The notes under the pieces: generated by a model | The model's database searches: none | Told to the model about the DNA's origin: nothing | Seen by the model: only the letters and a program-made list of their open reading frames with translations | Origin: Campylobacteraceae bacterium | Lineage (GTDB): Bacteria > Campylobacterota > Campylobacteria > Campylobacterales > Sulfurovaceae | DNA: 7,747 nt | Direction of reading: 5' to 3' | NCBI GenBank assembly: GCA_027056615.1 | Contig: JALUKJ010000300.1 | Coordinates: forward strand, 1-7,747 | Position numbers and translations under genes: made by a program | In this document: positions 1 through 6,562 of the stretch, in pieces | Layout of the letters: every line of letters starts with the position of its first letter | Numbering within the stretch: position 1 is the stretch's first letter

Positions 1-378
1 GATGTGGAGCAGACCATAAAATCACTCTTTGCCTCTATTGCCTATAACAACTTTACCAAAAATGATATAGAGGAGTATGAGGGCTTTTATGCCAGTGTTA
101 TCTATGCCTATTTTGTAGGTGCAGGGTGTGACAAGGTGTTAGCCGAAGATGTTACTAATGATGGACGAATTGATTTGAGTGTTTTTATTGACGATTATAT
201 CTATATTTTTGAGTTCAAAGTCGATAAAAAAGTGGCTTTAGAGCAGATAAAAAGCAAAGAGTATTTTAACAAATATCTCTCTAGTGGTCAAGAGATTTAT
301 ATTGTTGGGGTGGAGTTTGATTCTAATAGTCGTAATGTTGTTGGGTATGATTGGGAGAGGTGTAATAGGAGAAATTAG
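1..378 (+). CDS. PD-(D/E)XK nuclease-domain protein, C-terminal part (AAA-ATPase-like/DUF1703 type)
   Basis: The frame is open from the first base, so this is the 3' end of a longer gene cut by the window edge. The GTG at 4 is unlikely to be the true start. The 125 visible codons match the C-terminal PD-(D/E)XK domain (PDDEXK_9/DUF1703) that usually follows an AAA-ATPase-like domain in proteins of about 500-550 residues. Visible catalytic signature, counting from base 1: GRIDL with Asp58, then FEFK with Glu71 and Lys73, followed by a helix containing EQIKSKEYFNKY. The closing strand (IYIVGVEFDS...VVGYDW) is also typical of the family. These proteins are common, often multicopy, accessory genes; a nuclease or mobile-element role is presumed from the fold, and the biological function is not established. 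The gene ends 47 bp before the fic gene, which has its own promoter. Family call is confident; function is not. Confidence 0.8.
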   Translation, partial: DVEQTIKSLFASIAYNNFTKNDIEEYEGFYASVIYAYFVGAGCDKVLAEDVTNDGRIDLSVFIDDYIYIFEFKVDKKVALEQIKSKEYFNKYLSSGQEIYIVGVEFDSNSRNVVGYDWERCNRRN

Positions 379-389
379 CAATTTATTTA

Positions 390-398
390 TGCTATAAT
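390..398 (+). promoter_or_regulatory. Extended -10 promoter for the fic gene
   Basis: TGCTATAAT is a perfect extended -10 box (TGn plus TATAAT at 393-398) in the 47-bp gap between the nuclease gene and fic. Upstream there is only A/T-rich sequence and no good -35 hexamer, which fits sigma-70 promoters of Campylobacterota. Transcription would start near 405, giving a leader of about 20 nt. The Shine-Dalgarno sequence ahead of the fic ATG is weak (only a GAG at 419-421). Confidence 0.7.
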
Positions 399-425
399 AA
401 CGTAAAAATAAAAATTTGAGTTATT

Positions 426-1766
426 ATGGCAAAAAGCATTATTGAAAAAGCACCATTTAAATTTTCAGAGCTTCCTCAAAACTTGACCCCTGAGAAGTTT
501 CAGTATATCTTGAAGTACAAAGAGACCGATAGTCAAGGGCGTTACCTATATTGGGACAAATTTAAGTACCGAGTAGAGAAGGGTGATGAGGTAGAGACAG
601 CTTGGTGGGCGACAAAATGGAACCGTTTAGCTAAGATGAAACCAATTGACTATGAAGATAAAGGTGGTGAAGATTCATTTGCTTTTTGCGTTCCTGATAT
701 CTTACAAGCTCAACTTCATAAAATTGCGACTTTATCTTCACAAGGGATTGTCCCACATAACTCTATCAAAAAGAATTATCTAATTTCATCTTTGCTTATG
801 GAAGAGGCAATAAGCAGTTCACAACTTGAAGGGGCTTCTACCACACGTCGTGTTGCGAAATCTATGCTAAGTTCTGGTCGAAAGCCAAAAAATGAAGATG
901 AGGAGATGATTTTAAATAACTATCTACTTATGCAAGAGATTAAACAAACTAAAGATGAAGAGTTAACACTAGATTTGATTTTGGAGTACCATAAAATTGC
1001 TACAAGAGGCAATAAAATAAATGGTAATATAGCAGGGGTTTTTCGAGACAATGATGAGATTGTAATTACCGATGGATTTGAAGAGATAGTTCATGTTCCA
1101 CCCCCTTATAAAAACATTGAAGAGAGACTCAAAAAGGTTTGTGCATTTGCCAATACGGAACATTTAGGGGAAGATGGGGAAATATTTATTCACCCTGTGA
1201 TAAAAGCAATTATTTTACACTTTATGATTGCCTATGAACACCCATTCTCTGACGGTAATGGACGAACAGCACGAGGTATTTTTTATTGGTTTATGCTTCG
1301 TAGTGGGTATGATTTTTTTGAGTATATTTCTATTAGTAAACTACTTAAAGATGCTCCTACTAAATATGGAAAATCATTTTTATATACGGAGATAGATGAC
1401 AATGACTTAACCTATTTTATATTCTATCAAGTTGAGATTATTATTCGTGCTATTGATGAGTTGTTACGTTACCTACAAAAAAAGAGTCAAGAGTTTGAAG
1501 AGGTATCTGAACTTTTAAATAGTTCACCTATTGGTCAAGCTTTGAACTTTATAGAAAAAGATATTGTTAAAAAAGCCATTAAAAATCCTGGTAGAGTATT
1601 TACGAGTAATGAGATAGTGAGTGACTATGATATTTCAGAAAATACAGCACGAAAGTATCTTAATGAGTTGGTTAAATTTAAGATTTTAGCCTCTTATAAA
1701 GAGGGTAGAAGAGTTAATTATATTTCTCCTTCTACTATTCGTGAGACACTTTCTCATAGAGATTAG
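426..1766 (+). CDS. Fic-family protein, probable AMP-transferase with C-terminal winged helix
   Basis: A complete 446-residue Fic/DOC-family protein. Most enzymes with this fold attach AMP (or another nucleotide moiety) to a hydroxyl side chain of a target protein. The catalytic motif is canonical: HPFSDGNGRTAR at residues 272-283, with His272 as the base, the anion-binding GNG loop and Arg280/Arg283. The substrate-positioning flap lies around residues 204-227 (GVFRDNDEIVI ... HVPPP). An N-terminal inhibitory motif SxxxEG (Ser131, Glu135, Gly136) places it in class II, where the glutamate blocks ATP binding until relieved. Residues about 40-70 carry the YLYWDKFKYR and WWATKW pattern common at the N-terminus of long Fic proteins. 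Residues about 384-433 look like a winged helix-turn-helix (SNEIVSDYDISENTARKYL), so DNA binding or autoregulation is possible. It stands alone with its own promoter; no small antitoxin gene lies beside it, consistent with built-in inhibition. The target is unknown. Confidence 0.93.
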   Translation: MAKSIIEKAPFKFSELPQNLTPEKFQYILKYKETDSQGRYLYWDKFKYRVEKGDEVETAWWATKWNRLAKMKPIDYEDKGGEDSFAFCVPDILQAQLHKIATLSSQGIVPHNSIKKNYLISSLLMEEAISSSQLEGASTTRRVAKSMLSSGRKPKNEDEEMILNNYLLMQEIKQTKDEELTLDLILEYHKIATRGNKINGNIAGVFRDNDEIVITDGFEEIVHVPPPYKNIEERLKKVCAFANTEHLGEDGEIFIHPVIKAIILHFMIAYEHPFSDGNGRTARGIFYWFMLRSGYDFFEYISISKLLKDAPTKYGKSFLYTEIDDNDLTYFIFYQVEIIIRAIDELLRYLQKKSQEFEEVSELLNSSPIGQALNFIEKDIVKKAIKNPGRVFTSNEIVSDYDISENTARKYLNELVKFKILASYKEGRRVNYISPSTIRETLSHRD

Positions 1767-1789
1767 AATATATCATTTATTATGGTTCG

Positions 1790-1802
1790 GTAGTTAAACT
1801 AC
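1790..1802. repeat. 13-bp palindrome at the doxX truncation point
   Basis: GTAGTT-A-AACTAC is a perfect 6-bp inverted repeat around one base. It lies 23 bp after the fic stop codon and overlaps the premature stop of the doxX remnant (1799-1801). As RNA the hairpin would be short (4-bp stem with a 5-nt loop). The following plus-strand sequence is T-rich, so a weak fic terminator is possible. It could equally mark a recombination junction, or be chance in AT-rich DNA. Confidence 0.3.
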
Positions 1803-1942
1803 GTTCTCTTATTTTTAATCATATCGGTACTTATAATCATTTTTTGTATATGCTTTGTTCCATAAAGAAGCTTGTACATACCATGAAAAAGAAGAAGAAT
1901 TCCCAAAGAGATAGACAAAAACCGTAAAGCTAAATTTTCTAT
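1799..1942 (-). pseudogene. Truncated DoxX-family membrane protein remnant
   Basis: The minus strand is open for 47 codons and reads like the N-terminus of a DoxX-family inner-membrane protein: residues 2-13 ENLALRFLSISL, then GILLLFHGMYKLLYG. This is the first transmembrane helix with the family's typical (F/V)HGxxKL signature. After about 36 family-like residues it runs into unrelated sequence and TAG. DoxX proteins are usually about 130-150 residues with four helices, so most of the gene is gone. At the start position, correctly spaced 6 bp after an AAAGGAG Shine-Dalgarno (1949-1955), stands ATA rather than ATG, so initiation is probably lost or very poor. It follows the suf operon on the same strand but has its own promoter. 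The adjacent fic gene sits where the missing part would be. The homology call rests on a short segment and is made from memory of the family. Confidence 0.6.
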
Positions 1943-1948
1943 AAATAA

Positions 1949-1970
1949 CTCCTTTAATTTTATTATAACA
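1949..1970 (-). promoter_or_regulatory. Relic promoter and Shine-Dalgarno of the doxX remnant
   Basis: On the minus strand TGTTATAAT forms an extended -10 box (TATAAT at 1962-1967, TGT at 1968-1970). A full AAAGGAG Shine-Dalgarno follows at 1949-1955, 6 bp before the ATA that replaces the start codon. The transcript start would fall close to the Shine-Dalgarno, giving an unusually short leader. Both signals look intact although the gene behind them is broken, which suggests the damage is recent. Confidence 0.5.
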
Positions 1971-1971
1971 G

Positions 1972-1994
1972 AAAAAAATTAAGTATTTATGCTT
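1972..1994 (-). terminator. Possible weak terminator after the suf operon
   Basis: Downstream of the DUF59 gene the minus strand reads AAGCAT-AA-ATACTT, an imperfect 6-bp stem with one mismatch, followed at once by a T7 run (complement of the A's at 1972-1978). The stem is weak and A/T-only apart from one G-C pair, so termination efficiency is doubtful. It lies between the last suf-cluster gene and the promoter of the doxX remnant. Confidence 0.3.
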
Positions 1995-2019
1995 TTAGTT
2001 TTTGTTTTTTTAATTTACC

Positions 2020-2490
2020 TTACAACAACCCCATAGCCAACTTAGCCTCATCGGTCATCTTGTCTTGTCCCCAAGGTGGGTCAAATACAATGTCTACCTC
2101 AATGTTTTGAAGACCACTTACACGGCTAACAATGCTTTTTACTAAATCAACAATGACTTGAGAAAATGAACAAGTAGCCGAGGTAAGCGTCATGGTAATT
2201 TTACACATCTTTAGCATAGATACATCATTTGTCCAACACTCTATATTATAAACTAACCCCAAGTCGTAGATATTGACAGGCAATTCAGGGTCGTATATTT
2301 CTCGTAGTTGCTCTATGACCTTCTCTTCCATCTCTTTGTCTGATGGTTGTTTTGCTAAGAACTTCTCACGCTCTTTTTTCATCTTTTCATTAATTTCATC
2401 TTGATTAGGCTTATTAAATTTTTTATTATATGCCTCTAGCTCTTCAGCTGTGGTTGGTATGTCATCAATTTTTATATTATTTATATCCAT
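2020..2490 (-). CDS. sufT: DUF59/MIP18-family Fe-S assembly protein (SufT-like)
   Basis: A 156-residue protein whose C-terminal two thirds (about residues 52-150) is a DUF59/MIP18 domain, the family found in suf operons (SufT) and in Fe-S maturation factors. Visible family features: YDPELPVNIYDLGLVYNI at 66-83 (Asp67, Pro68, Glu69), MTLTSATC at 100-107 with the conserved Cys107, and FDPPWGQDKM at 136-145. Around the cysteine the usual TxPGCP pattern is replaced by TSATCSFS. Residues 1-50 are a charged, Lys/Glu-rich extension likely to be helical or disordered, absent from minimal DUF59 proteins. It is the last gene of the suf cluster, 2 bp after sufE, with an AAGGAG Shine-Dalgarno inside the end of sufE. 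The role is most likely in delivering or maturing Fe-S clusters in the cytoplasm. PaaD-like proteins share the fold, but the context favours the suf pathway. Confidence 0.85.
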   Translation of the reverse strand: MDINNIKIDDIPTTAEELEAYNKKFNKPNQDEINEKMKKEREKFLAKQPSDKEMEEKVIEQLREIYDPELPVNIYDLGLVYNIECWTNDVSMLKMCKITMTLTSATCSFSQVIVDLVKSIVSRVSGLQNIEVDIVFDPPWGQDKMTDEAKLAMGLL

Positions 2491-2492
2491 TA

Positions 2493-2915
2493 TTAAACGG
2501 CTCCTTCTTTACATCGTTTTGCATAACTGTAGACCATGGTTAAAAAAGCTTGTAGACTCTGTTGTCGTACAGGTGAAAGTAGTTCAACTACTCCCATATC
2601 TTGAAGCTTTTGTGGGTCAAAGTTTAAAATCTCATCAGGTTTTCGGTTGTTAAAGATGTCAAGCAGAAGTGTTAACATCCCTTTTGCCATCTCTGATGTC
2701 CCTTCTCCTCTTAGAAGTAAAGTTCCATCTTTACATTCACCTACTAACCACGCATCAGAAGCACACCCTTTTACATAGGTTGCTTCATTTTTCTCTTCAT
2801 CTTTAAGAGTGGTGTGTTTTTTACCAAGGTCAAAGATGTATTCTAGTTTTTCATTGGCTGTAGGAAAGAGGTCGAAGTCCTCTTTGTACATGGCTATTGT
2901 TTTTTCTATGCTCAT
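2493..2915 (-). CDS. sufE: SufE, sulfur acceptor of Fe-S cluster assembly
   Basis: A 140-residue SufE-family protein, close to the normal length. It accepts persulfide sulfur from the cysteine desulfurase SufS and passes it to the SufBCD scaffold in the cytoplasm. The acceptor cysteine is Cys51 in VKGCASDAWLV, the same spacing as in the Escherichia coli protein. Other family features are the region FPTANEKLEYIFDLGKK (17-33), the strand LLLRGEGTSEMAKGML (about 66-81), and the C-terminal helix with SPVRQQSLQAFL. The start is supported by an in-frame stop just upstream and an AAAGGTAA Shine-Dalgarno-like stretch. It lies 87 bp after sufD, the only sizeable gap in the cluster, and 2 bp before the DUF59 gene. 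Its usual partner SufS is not encoded in the window. The CsdE paralogue is an alternative name, but the suf context decides for SufE. Confidence 0.93.
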   Translation of the reverse strand: MSIEKTIAMYKEDFDLFPTANEKLEYIFDLGKKHTTLKDEEKNEATYVKGCASDAWLVGECKDGTLLLRGEGTSEMAKGMLTLLLDIFNNRKPDEILNFDPQKLQDMGVVELLSPVRQQSLQAFLTMVYSYAKRCKEGAV

Positions 2916-2958
2916 TGTTATTTACCTTTTTCATAAAAAATATCATTTTGTTTTTCGT

Positions 2959-3003
2959 ATTTGGTTTTGACGTTCGATGAAATCGAACCTACGGATTCCA
3001 AAT
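2959..3003. repeat. REP-like nested inverted repeat between sufD and sufE
   Basis: Two nested inverted repeats share one centre. The outer arms are ATTTGG (2959-2964) and CCAAAT (2998-3003); the inner arms are GTTCGAT (2972-2978) and ATCGAAC (2982-2988) around GAA. The spacers between arms do not pair. The outer arm ends on the last base of the sufD stop codon. The inner stem is richer in G+C than the surrounding intergenic DNA, which fits a repeated extragenic palindrome or small mobile repeat. As RNA it would make a hairpin protecting the 3' end of sufBCD mRNA or lowering expression of sufE. No T-run follows directly, so it is not a standard terminator. Genome copy number cannot be seen here. 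Confidence 0.55.
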
Positions 3004-4184
3004 TAATCCTCTTTACTATAAAATACTTTATCAAATTCGTTACGAATTAACTCTTGGTGACGGCTGTCACGAATGGTCTCTATCATTGTGTTTGCAAAGG
3101 CAATAACTAACATCTTTCGAGCTTCAACAGCAGGAATTCCACGGCTTTGCAGATAAAAAAGCTGTTGAGGGCTTAGTTGTCCTGTGGTTGAACCGTGTGA
3201 AGCCTCTAACTCATCAATGTAAATCTCTAGTTGAGGCTTAGAAATCATATATGCTTTCTCATGTAATAAAATTGCTTTTGAGTTTTGAATAGCTTTTGTA
3301 TATTTAGCTGTTGGTTCTACTTTAATAAGAGCATCAAAGATACCTCTTGAAGCTCCATCTAAAATATTTTTTGCCTCTTGGTTAGAGGTAGAGTGTTGCC
3401 CTTGGTGGATAATCTGTGAAACCGTTCCACGTTTAGCATCAGAGTTAAGATAAAGTAGGTGCTGTGCGTCTATATGAGCATGTTCATCTAGTTCTATTTT
3501 AAGAAATTGTAGTGCATGGTCACCACCTAAATCAAAGCTTTTAAACATACAAGAAGCATTTTTTGCCACATTGATTTTGTGTGAAGCCAACATGCTGTAG
3601 TTTTGATTTTGCATAGTTTGCACTTTGACCACTCTAAAGCTAGAGTCTTGGGCAATATGCATATCGTAACCGTACATTATAAGGCTATTTTGTACCAATT
3701 CTCCCTCAAAATGTTCATAGATGGTTGAGTGACGGTTTGCTTGATTAAATAGTACTATTCTATAGTTAATAATAGCATAACTTTTGGTAAAACGGTGAAC
3801 AATTTTGAGTTCAGCATCTCCGTCAATCTCTATTTTAATGGTTCTAGGGTAGAGGGCATGACTAAGATAGTAGAGTGGGTCAAAATAGTTATCGTCTATC
3901 TGCTTATAAGGCTCATAGTAGATACGTACACCTTGTGGTGCAGTAGTAATAACTCCATTTTCTATAACTATCTCTTCACCCTCATTAATCACTTTTGGAG
4001 TGTAGTCTAAGCTCTCATACTCCCCATCAAGTAGACTTTCCACATCAAAATAACGGTAGGCTTCACTCTTTTTACTTGGTAACCCCATCTCTACAAACTT
4101 CTTAAGAGCTTTATTGATGGGTGAAACAGAGAGTGTAGAGGCTAACTCTTCTAAGCTTTTGTTTTGAAAATTATTTAGTCTCAT
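3003..4184 (-). CDS. sufD: SufD, Fe-S cluster scaffold subunit
   Basis: A 393-residue SufD, near the usual 390-440. It pairs with SufB and the ATPase SufC in the SufBC2D scaffold where new Fe-S clusters form, and is tied to iron acquisition. After a helical N-terminal part (about 1-50, with the SKKSEAYRYF motif) comes the beta-helix core (about 75-320), then the C-terminal helical domain with LEASHGSTTGQLSPQQLFYLQSRGI (327-350), shared with SufB. His330 in SHG matches the functionally important His360 of the E. coli protein; the neighbouring cysteine of that protein (Cys358) is Ala328 here. The start ATG overlaps the sufC stop (ATGA), so translation is probably coupled; the Shine-Dalgarno is weak. 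A REP-like repeat abuts its stop codon. Confidence 0.94.
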   Translation of the reverse strand: MRLNNFQNKSLEELASTLSVSPINKALKKFVEMGLPSKKSEAYRYFDVESLLDGEYESLDYTPKVINEGEEIVIENGVITTAPQGVRIYYEPYKQIDDNYFDPLYYLSHALYPRTIKIEIDGDAELKIVHRFTKSYAIINYRIVLFNQANRHSTIYEHFEGELVQNSLIMYGYDMHIAQDSSFRVVKVQTMQNQNYSMLASHKINVAKNASCMFKSFDLGGDHALQFLKIELDEHAHIDAQHLLYLNSDAKRGTVSQIIHQGQHSTSNQEAKNILDGASRGIFDALIKVEPTAKYTKAIQNSKAILLHEKAYMISKPQLEIYIDELEASHGSTTGQLSPQQLFYLQSRGIPAVEARKMLVIAFANTMIETIRDSRHQELIRNEFDKVFYSKED

Positions 4185-4933
4185 TGCTCGTTTACTATGC
4201 TATCATAGCCCTCTTCTTCTAGTTGAGTCACCAGTTCTGCTCCTGCTGTTTTGACAATTTGACCATCTTTTAAGACATGAATATAGTCAGGCTCAATATA
4301 GTCTAAAATACGTGAGTAGTGGGTAATGACTAAAAATGAGCGTTTGCCATCTTTCATTTTGTTAATTCCCTCTGAAACAGCTCGTAGTGCATCAATGTCA
4401 AGCCCAGAGTCAATCTCATCTAAAATAATCACTTCAGGCTCTAAAATAAGCATCTGTAAAATTTCATTTCTCTTCTTCTCTCCACCTGAAAAACCCTCAT
4501 TGAGTGAACGGCTAATCATATCTGGCTTCATTCCTAACTCTTCTAAGTGACCTTTCATAAGACGTAAAAATTGAGCAGCATTTAGCTCCTCTTTTCCTTC
4601 ATGAACACGTTTAGCATTAAGAGCTGTTCGTAAAAAGTAGGCGTTGTTAACTCCTGGAATCTCTACAGGATTTTGAAAACTTAGAAAAATTCCCTCTTTG
4701 GCTCTATCTTCTGGCTCCATATCTTTAATGCTTTTACCTTTAAATAATATGTCACCACCTAAAACTGTAATGTCATAATGTCCTACAATAGCTTTTGAGA
4801 GTGTCGATTTTCCTGCACCATTTGGTCCCATAATGGCATGAACTTTTCCCTCTTCGAGTTGTAGGTTAAGCCCTTTTAAAATCTGTTTCTCTCCAATTTT
4901 TGCTTCTAAATTTTGAATATCTAATGTTATCAT
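4181..4933 (-). CDS. sufC: SufC, ABC-type ATPase of the Suf scaffold
   Basis: A 250-residue cytoplasmic ABC ATPase, the usual length for SufC. It drives conformational change of SufB-SufD during Fe-S cluster assembly and is not a transporter component. All nucleotide-binding elements are present: Walker [10 protein letters not shown] (36-44), Q-loop Gln87 ([10 protein letters not shown], typical of SufC), ABC signature FSGGEKKR (148-155), Walker [13 protein letters not shown] (168-179) with catalytic Glu173, and the switch His205 in VITHYSR. It overlaps both neighbours by 4 bp (ATGA), with sufB upstream and sufD downstream, implying translational coupling and balanced amounts of the three subunits. 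Confidence 0.96.
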   Translation of the reverse strand: MITLDIQNLEAKIGEKQILKGLNLQLEEGKVHAIMGPNGAGKSTLSKAIVGHYDITVLGGDILFKGKSIKDMEPEDRAKEGIFLSFQNPVEIPGVNNAYFLRTALNAKRVHEGKEELNAAQFLRLMKGHLEELGMKPDMISRSLNEGFSGGEKKRNEILQMLILEPEVIILDEIDSGLDIDALRAVSEGINKMKDGKRSFLVITHYSRILDYIEPDYIHVLKDGQIVKTAGAELVTQLEEEGYDSIVNEQ

Positions 4934-6363
4934 CCTACACTTCCTTCTAATGTTAATTCTAATAGTGCTTTTGCCTCTACAGCGTACTCCATAGGGAGTT
5001 GGCTAAAGACCTGTTTACAAAAACCATGAACAATCATACTCACAGCATCCTCTTCGTTTATACCTCGTTGACGTAGGTAAAAGAGTTGTTCATCACTAAT
5101 CTTTGAGGTAGTCGCTTCATGTTCCACTTGCCCTTGGGTATCTTTTGACTCTAGGTAAGGGAATGTGTGAGCCCCACAGTTGCTACCAATAAGCAGTGAA
5201 TCACACTCTGAGTAGTTTCGTGCATTGGTCGCATTTGCCCCAATCTTTACCAATCCACGGTAGGTATTTTGACCTTTCATTGCCGAGATACCTTTAGATA
5301 TAATGGTCGAAGAGGTATTTTTACCCAAATGAATCATCTTGGTTCCTGTGTCGGCTTGTTGTGCTAAAGTGGTTACAGCTACCGAGTAGAATTCACCTAC
5401 AGAGTTGTCACCCTTTAAGATACAAGAGGGGTACTTCCATGTAATCGCAGAGCCAGTTTCAACTTGTGTCCAAGAGATTTTAGAGTTGTCTCCTTTACAG
5501 AGTCCTCGCTTGGTTACAAAGTTATAGATACCCCCTTTACCTGTCTCATCCCCAGGGTACCAGTTTTGAATGGTGGAGTATTTTATTTCGGCATCTTTCA
5601 TTGTTACCAACTCTACCACGGCAGCGTGGAGTTGATGTTCGTCTCTTGTTGGAGCTGAACAGCCCTCATTGTAACTCACATAAGAACCCTCATCGGCAAT
5701 AATTAAGGTACGTTCAAACTGCCCAGTATTAAGGGCATTAATCCTAAAATAGGTACTTAACTCCATCGGACAACGTACACCTTTAGGAATATATACAAAC
5801 GTTCCATCGGTAAAGACAGCAGAGTTAAGTGTAGCAAAGTAGTTGTCGGTCATAGGGACAACCGAAAACATATACTTTTTCACTAATTCAGGGTAGTCAC
5901 GAATTGCATCAGAGATAGAACAGAAAATAACCCCATGTTTACTCAACTCTTCACTATATGTGGTAGTAACCGAAACAGAATCTACAACAGCATCAACAGC
6001 AATCCCTTGAAGTTGTTTCTGCTCTTCAAGAGGAATCCCAAGCTTCTTATAGGCTTCAATAATCTTAGGGTCAACTTCGTCTAAACTCTCTGGTGCTTGT
6101 TTTGGTGCTGCAAAGTAGGAGATAGATTGATAATCAATCGGCTCATACTCCAACTTACCCCAATGAGGCTCACTCATCTCTTGCCATTTATGAAAGGCTT
6201 TAAGGCGAAGTTCAAGCATCCAATCGGGTTCATCTTTTTTCTTAGAGATAAAAGCGATGGTCTCTTCACTTAACCCAGGAGGGGCTACATCGGTTTCAAT
6301 GTCAATCTCAAAACCAAGAGCATACTCGCCTGATACAGCTTTGTTTAACTCTGTACTTTCCAT
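4930..6363 (-). CDS. sufB: SufB, Fe-S cluster scaffold subunit
   Basis: A 477-residue SufB, the main scaffold subunit on which the nascent Fe-S cluster is built with SufC and SufD in the cytoplasm. Family landmarks: [19 protein letters not shown] near 28-46, the SYFAAPK region at 82-88, [20 protein letters not shown] (190-209), YNEGCSAP (231-238), and the C-terminal core [11 protein letters not shown] (383-393). Cys387 there corresponds to the essential sulfur-accepting Cys405 of E. coli. His415 and Glu416 in [10 protein letters not shown] match the cluster-related His433 and Glu434. First gene of the operon, with an AAGGA Shine-Dalgarno (6370-6374) six bases ahead of ATG and an extended -10 promoter at 6396-6404. 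The slightly short length relative to E. coli (495) is normal in many bacteria. Confidence 0.97.
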   Translation of the reverse strand: MESTELNKAVSGEYALGFEIDIETDVAPPGLSEETIAFISKKKDEPDWMLELRLKAFHKWQEMSEPHWGKLEYEPIDYQSISYFAAPKQAPESLDEVDPKIIEAYKKLGIPLEEQKQLQGIAVDAVVDSVSVTTTYSEELSKHGVIFCSISDAIRDYPELVKKYMFSVVPMTDNYFATLNSAVFTDGTFVYIPKGVRCPMELSTYFRINALNTGQFERTLIIADEGSYVSYNEGCSAPTRDEHQLHAAVVELVTMKDAEIKYSTIQNWYPGDETGKGGIYNFVTKRGLCKGDNSKISWTQVETGSAITWKYPSCILKGDNSVGEFYSVAVTTLAQQADTGTKMIHLGKNTSSTIISKGISAMKGQNTYRGLVKIGANATNARNYSECDSLLIGSNCGAHTFPYLESKDTQGQVEHEATTSKISDEQLFYLRQRGINEEDAVSMIVHGFCKQVFSQLPMEYAVEAKALLELTLEGSVG

Positions 6364-6395
6364 TTTTTATCCTTATTTAGAGTTATCTTACTAAC

Positions 6396-6404
6396 GTTAT
6401 AGCA
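6396..6404 (-). promoter_or_regulatory. Extended -10 promoter of the suf operon
   Basis: The minus strand reads TGCTATAAC, an extended -10 (TATAAC, one mismatch to consensus, at 6396-6401). The predicted start is near 6389, giving a leader of about 25 nt before the sufB ATG. A TTGTCA sequence (6425-6430) is 23 bp further upstream, too far for a normal -35, so the promoter probably depends on the extended -10 as in Campylobacterota. Confidence 0.55.
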
Positions 6405-6442
6405 CAATCTAAATTAGGATAAATTGACAAAAGTAAATATAG

Positions 6443-6455
6443 GAGTAAATTACTC
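6443..6455. repeat. 13-bp palindrome upstream of the suf promoter
   Basis: GAGTAA-A-TTACTC is a perfect 6-bp inverted repeat around one base, about 40-50 bp upstream of the suf -10 box. The position would suit an activator site or a remote operator. No regulator gene lies in the window and the pattern matches no Fur, IscR or other Rrf2 site that can be recognised by eye, so a regulatory role is speculative. Flanking DNA (6364-6514) contains no gene. Confidence 0.35.
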
Positions 6456-6514
6456 TCATTTAATTTAATTAATTGTTTCTTATACGACAAATTAAGAGAA
6501 GAAATAGGCATAGT

Positions 6515-6550
6515 AAAAAAATAAAAGGGTGTGATGGTAATCACACCCTT
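6515..6550 (-). terminator. Strong intrinsic terminator of the surface-protein gene
   Basis: On the minus strand an 11-bp perfect stem (AAGGGTGTGAT / ATCACACCCTT, 6525-6550) with a TACC loop is followed by a long T-rich tract (TTTTATTTTTTT, reaching 6515). It lies 12 bp after the stop codon of the repeat-protein gene and upstream of the suf promoter, so it insulates the suf operon from transcription of that gene. Confidence 0.9.
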
Positions 6551-6562
6551 AAAATGAAACAA

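Noticed and set aside
4..378. GTG at base 4 as the true start of the nuclease gene
   Set aside because: The frame is open to the window edge and the visible protein is only the C-terminal domain of a longer family, so the gene begins outside.
969..1163. Minus-strand open frame of 64 codons inside the fic gene
   Set aside because: It lies entirely antisense to a well-supported Fic coding sequence, has no recognisable domain and no Shine-Dalgarno context.
2450..2653. Plus-strand open frame across the sufE/DUF59 junction
   Set aside because: Antisense shadow of two real genes; the protein is low-complexity hydrophobic sequence with no family features.
3795..4010. Plus-strand open frame inside sufD
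   Set aside because: Antisense to a complete SufD; no supporting start signals or known motif.
4326..4550. Plus-strand open frame inside sufC
   Set aside because: Antisense to the Walker B/signature region of SufC; the Ser-rich product is a typical shadow translation.
5464..5658. Plus-strand open frame inside sufB
   Set aside because: Antisense to conserved SufB core; no ribosome binding site or domain.
6425..6430. TTGTCA as a -35 box for the suf promoter
   Set aside because: The gap to the -10 is 23 bp, well beyond the usual 16-18 bp, so the match is probably chance.
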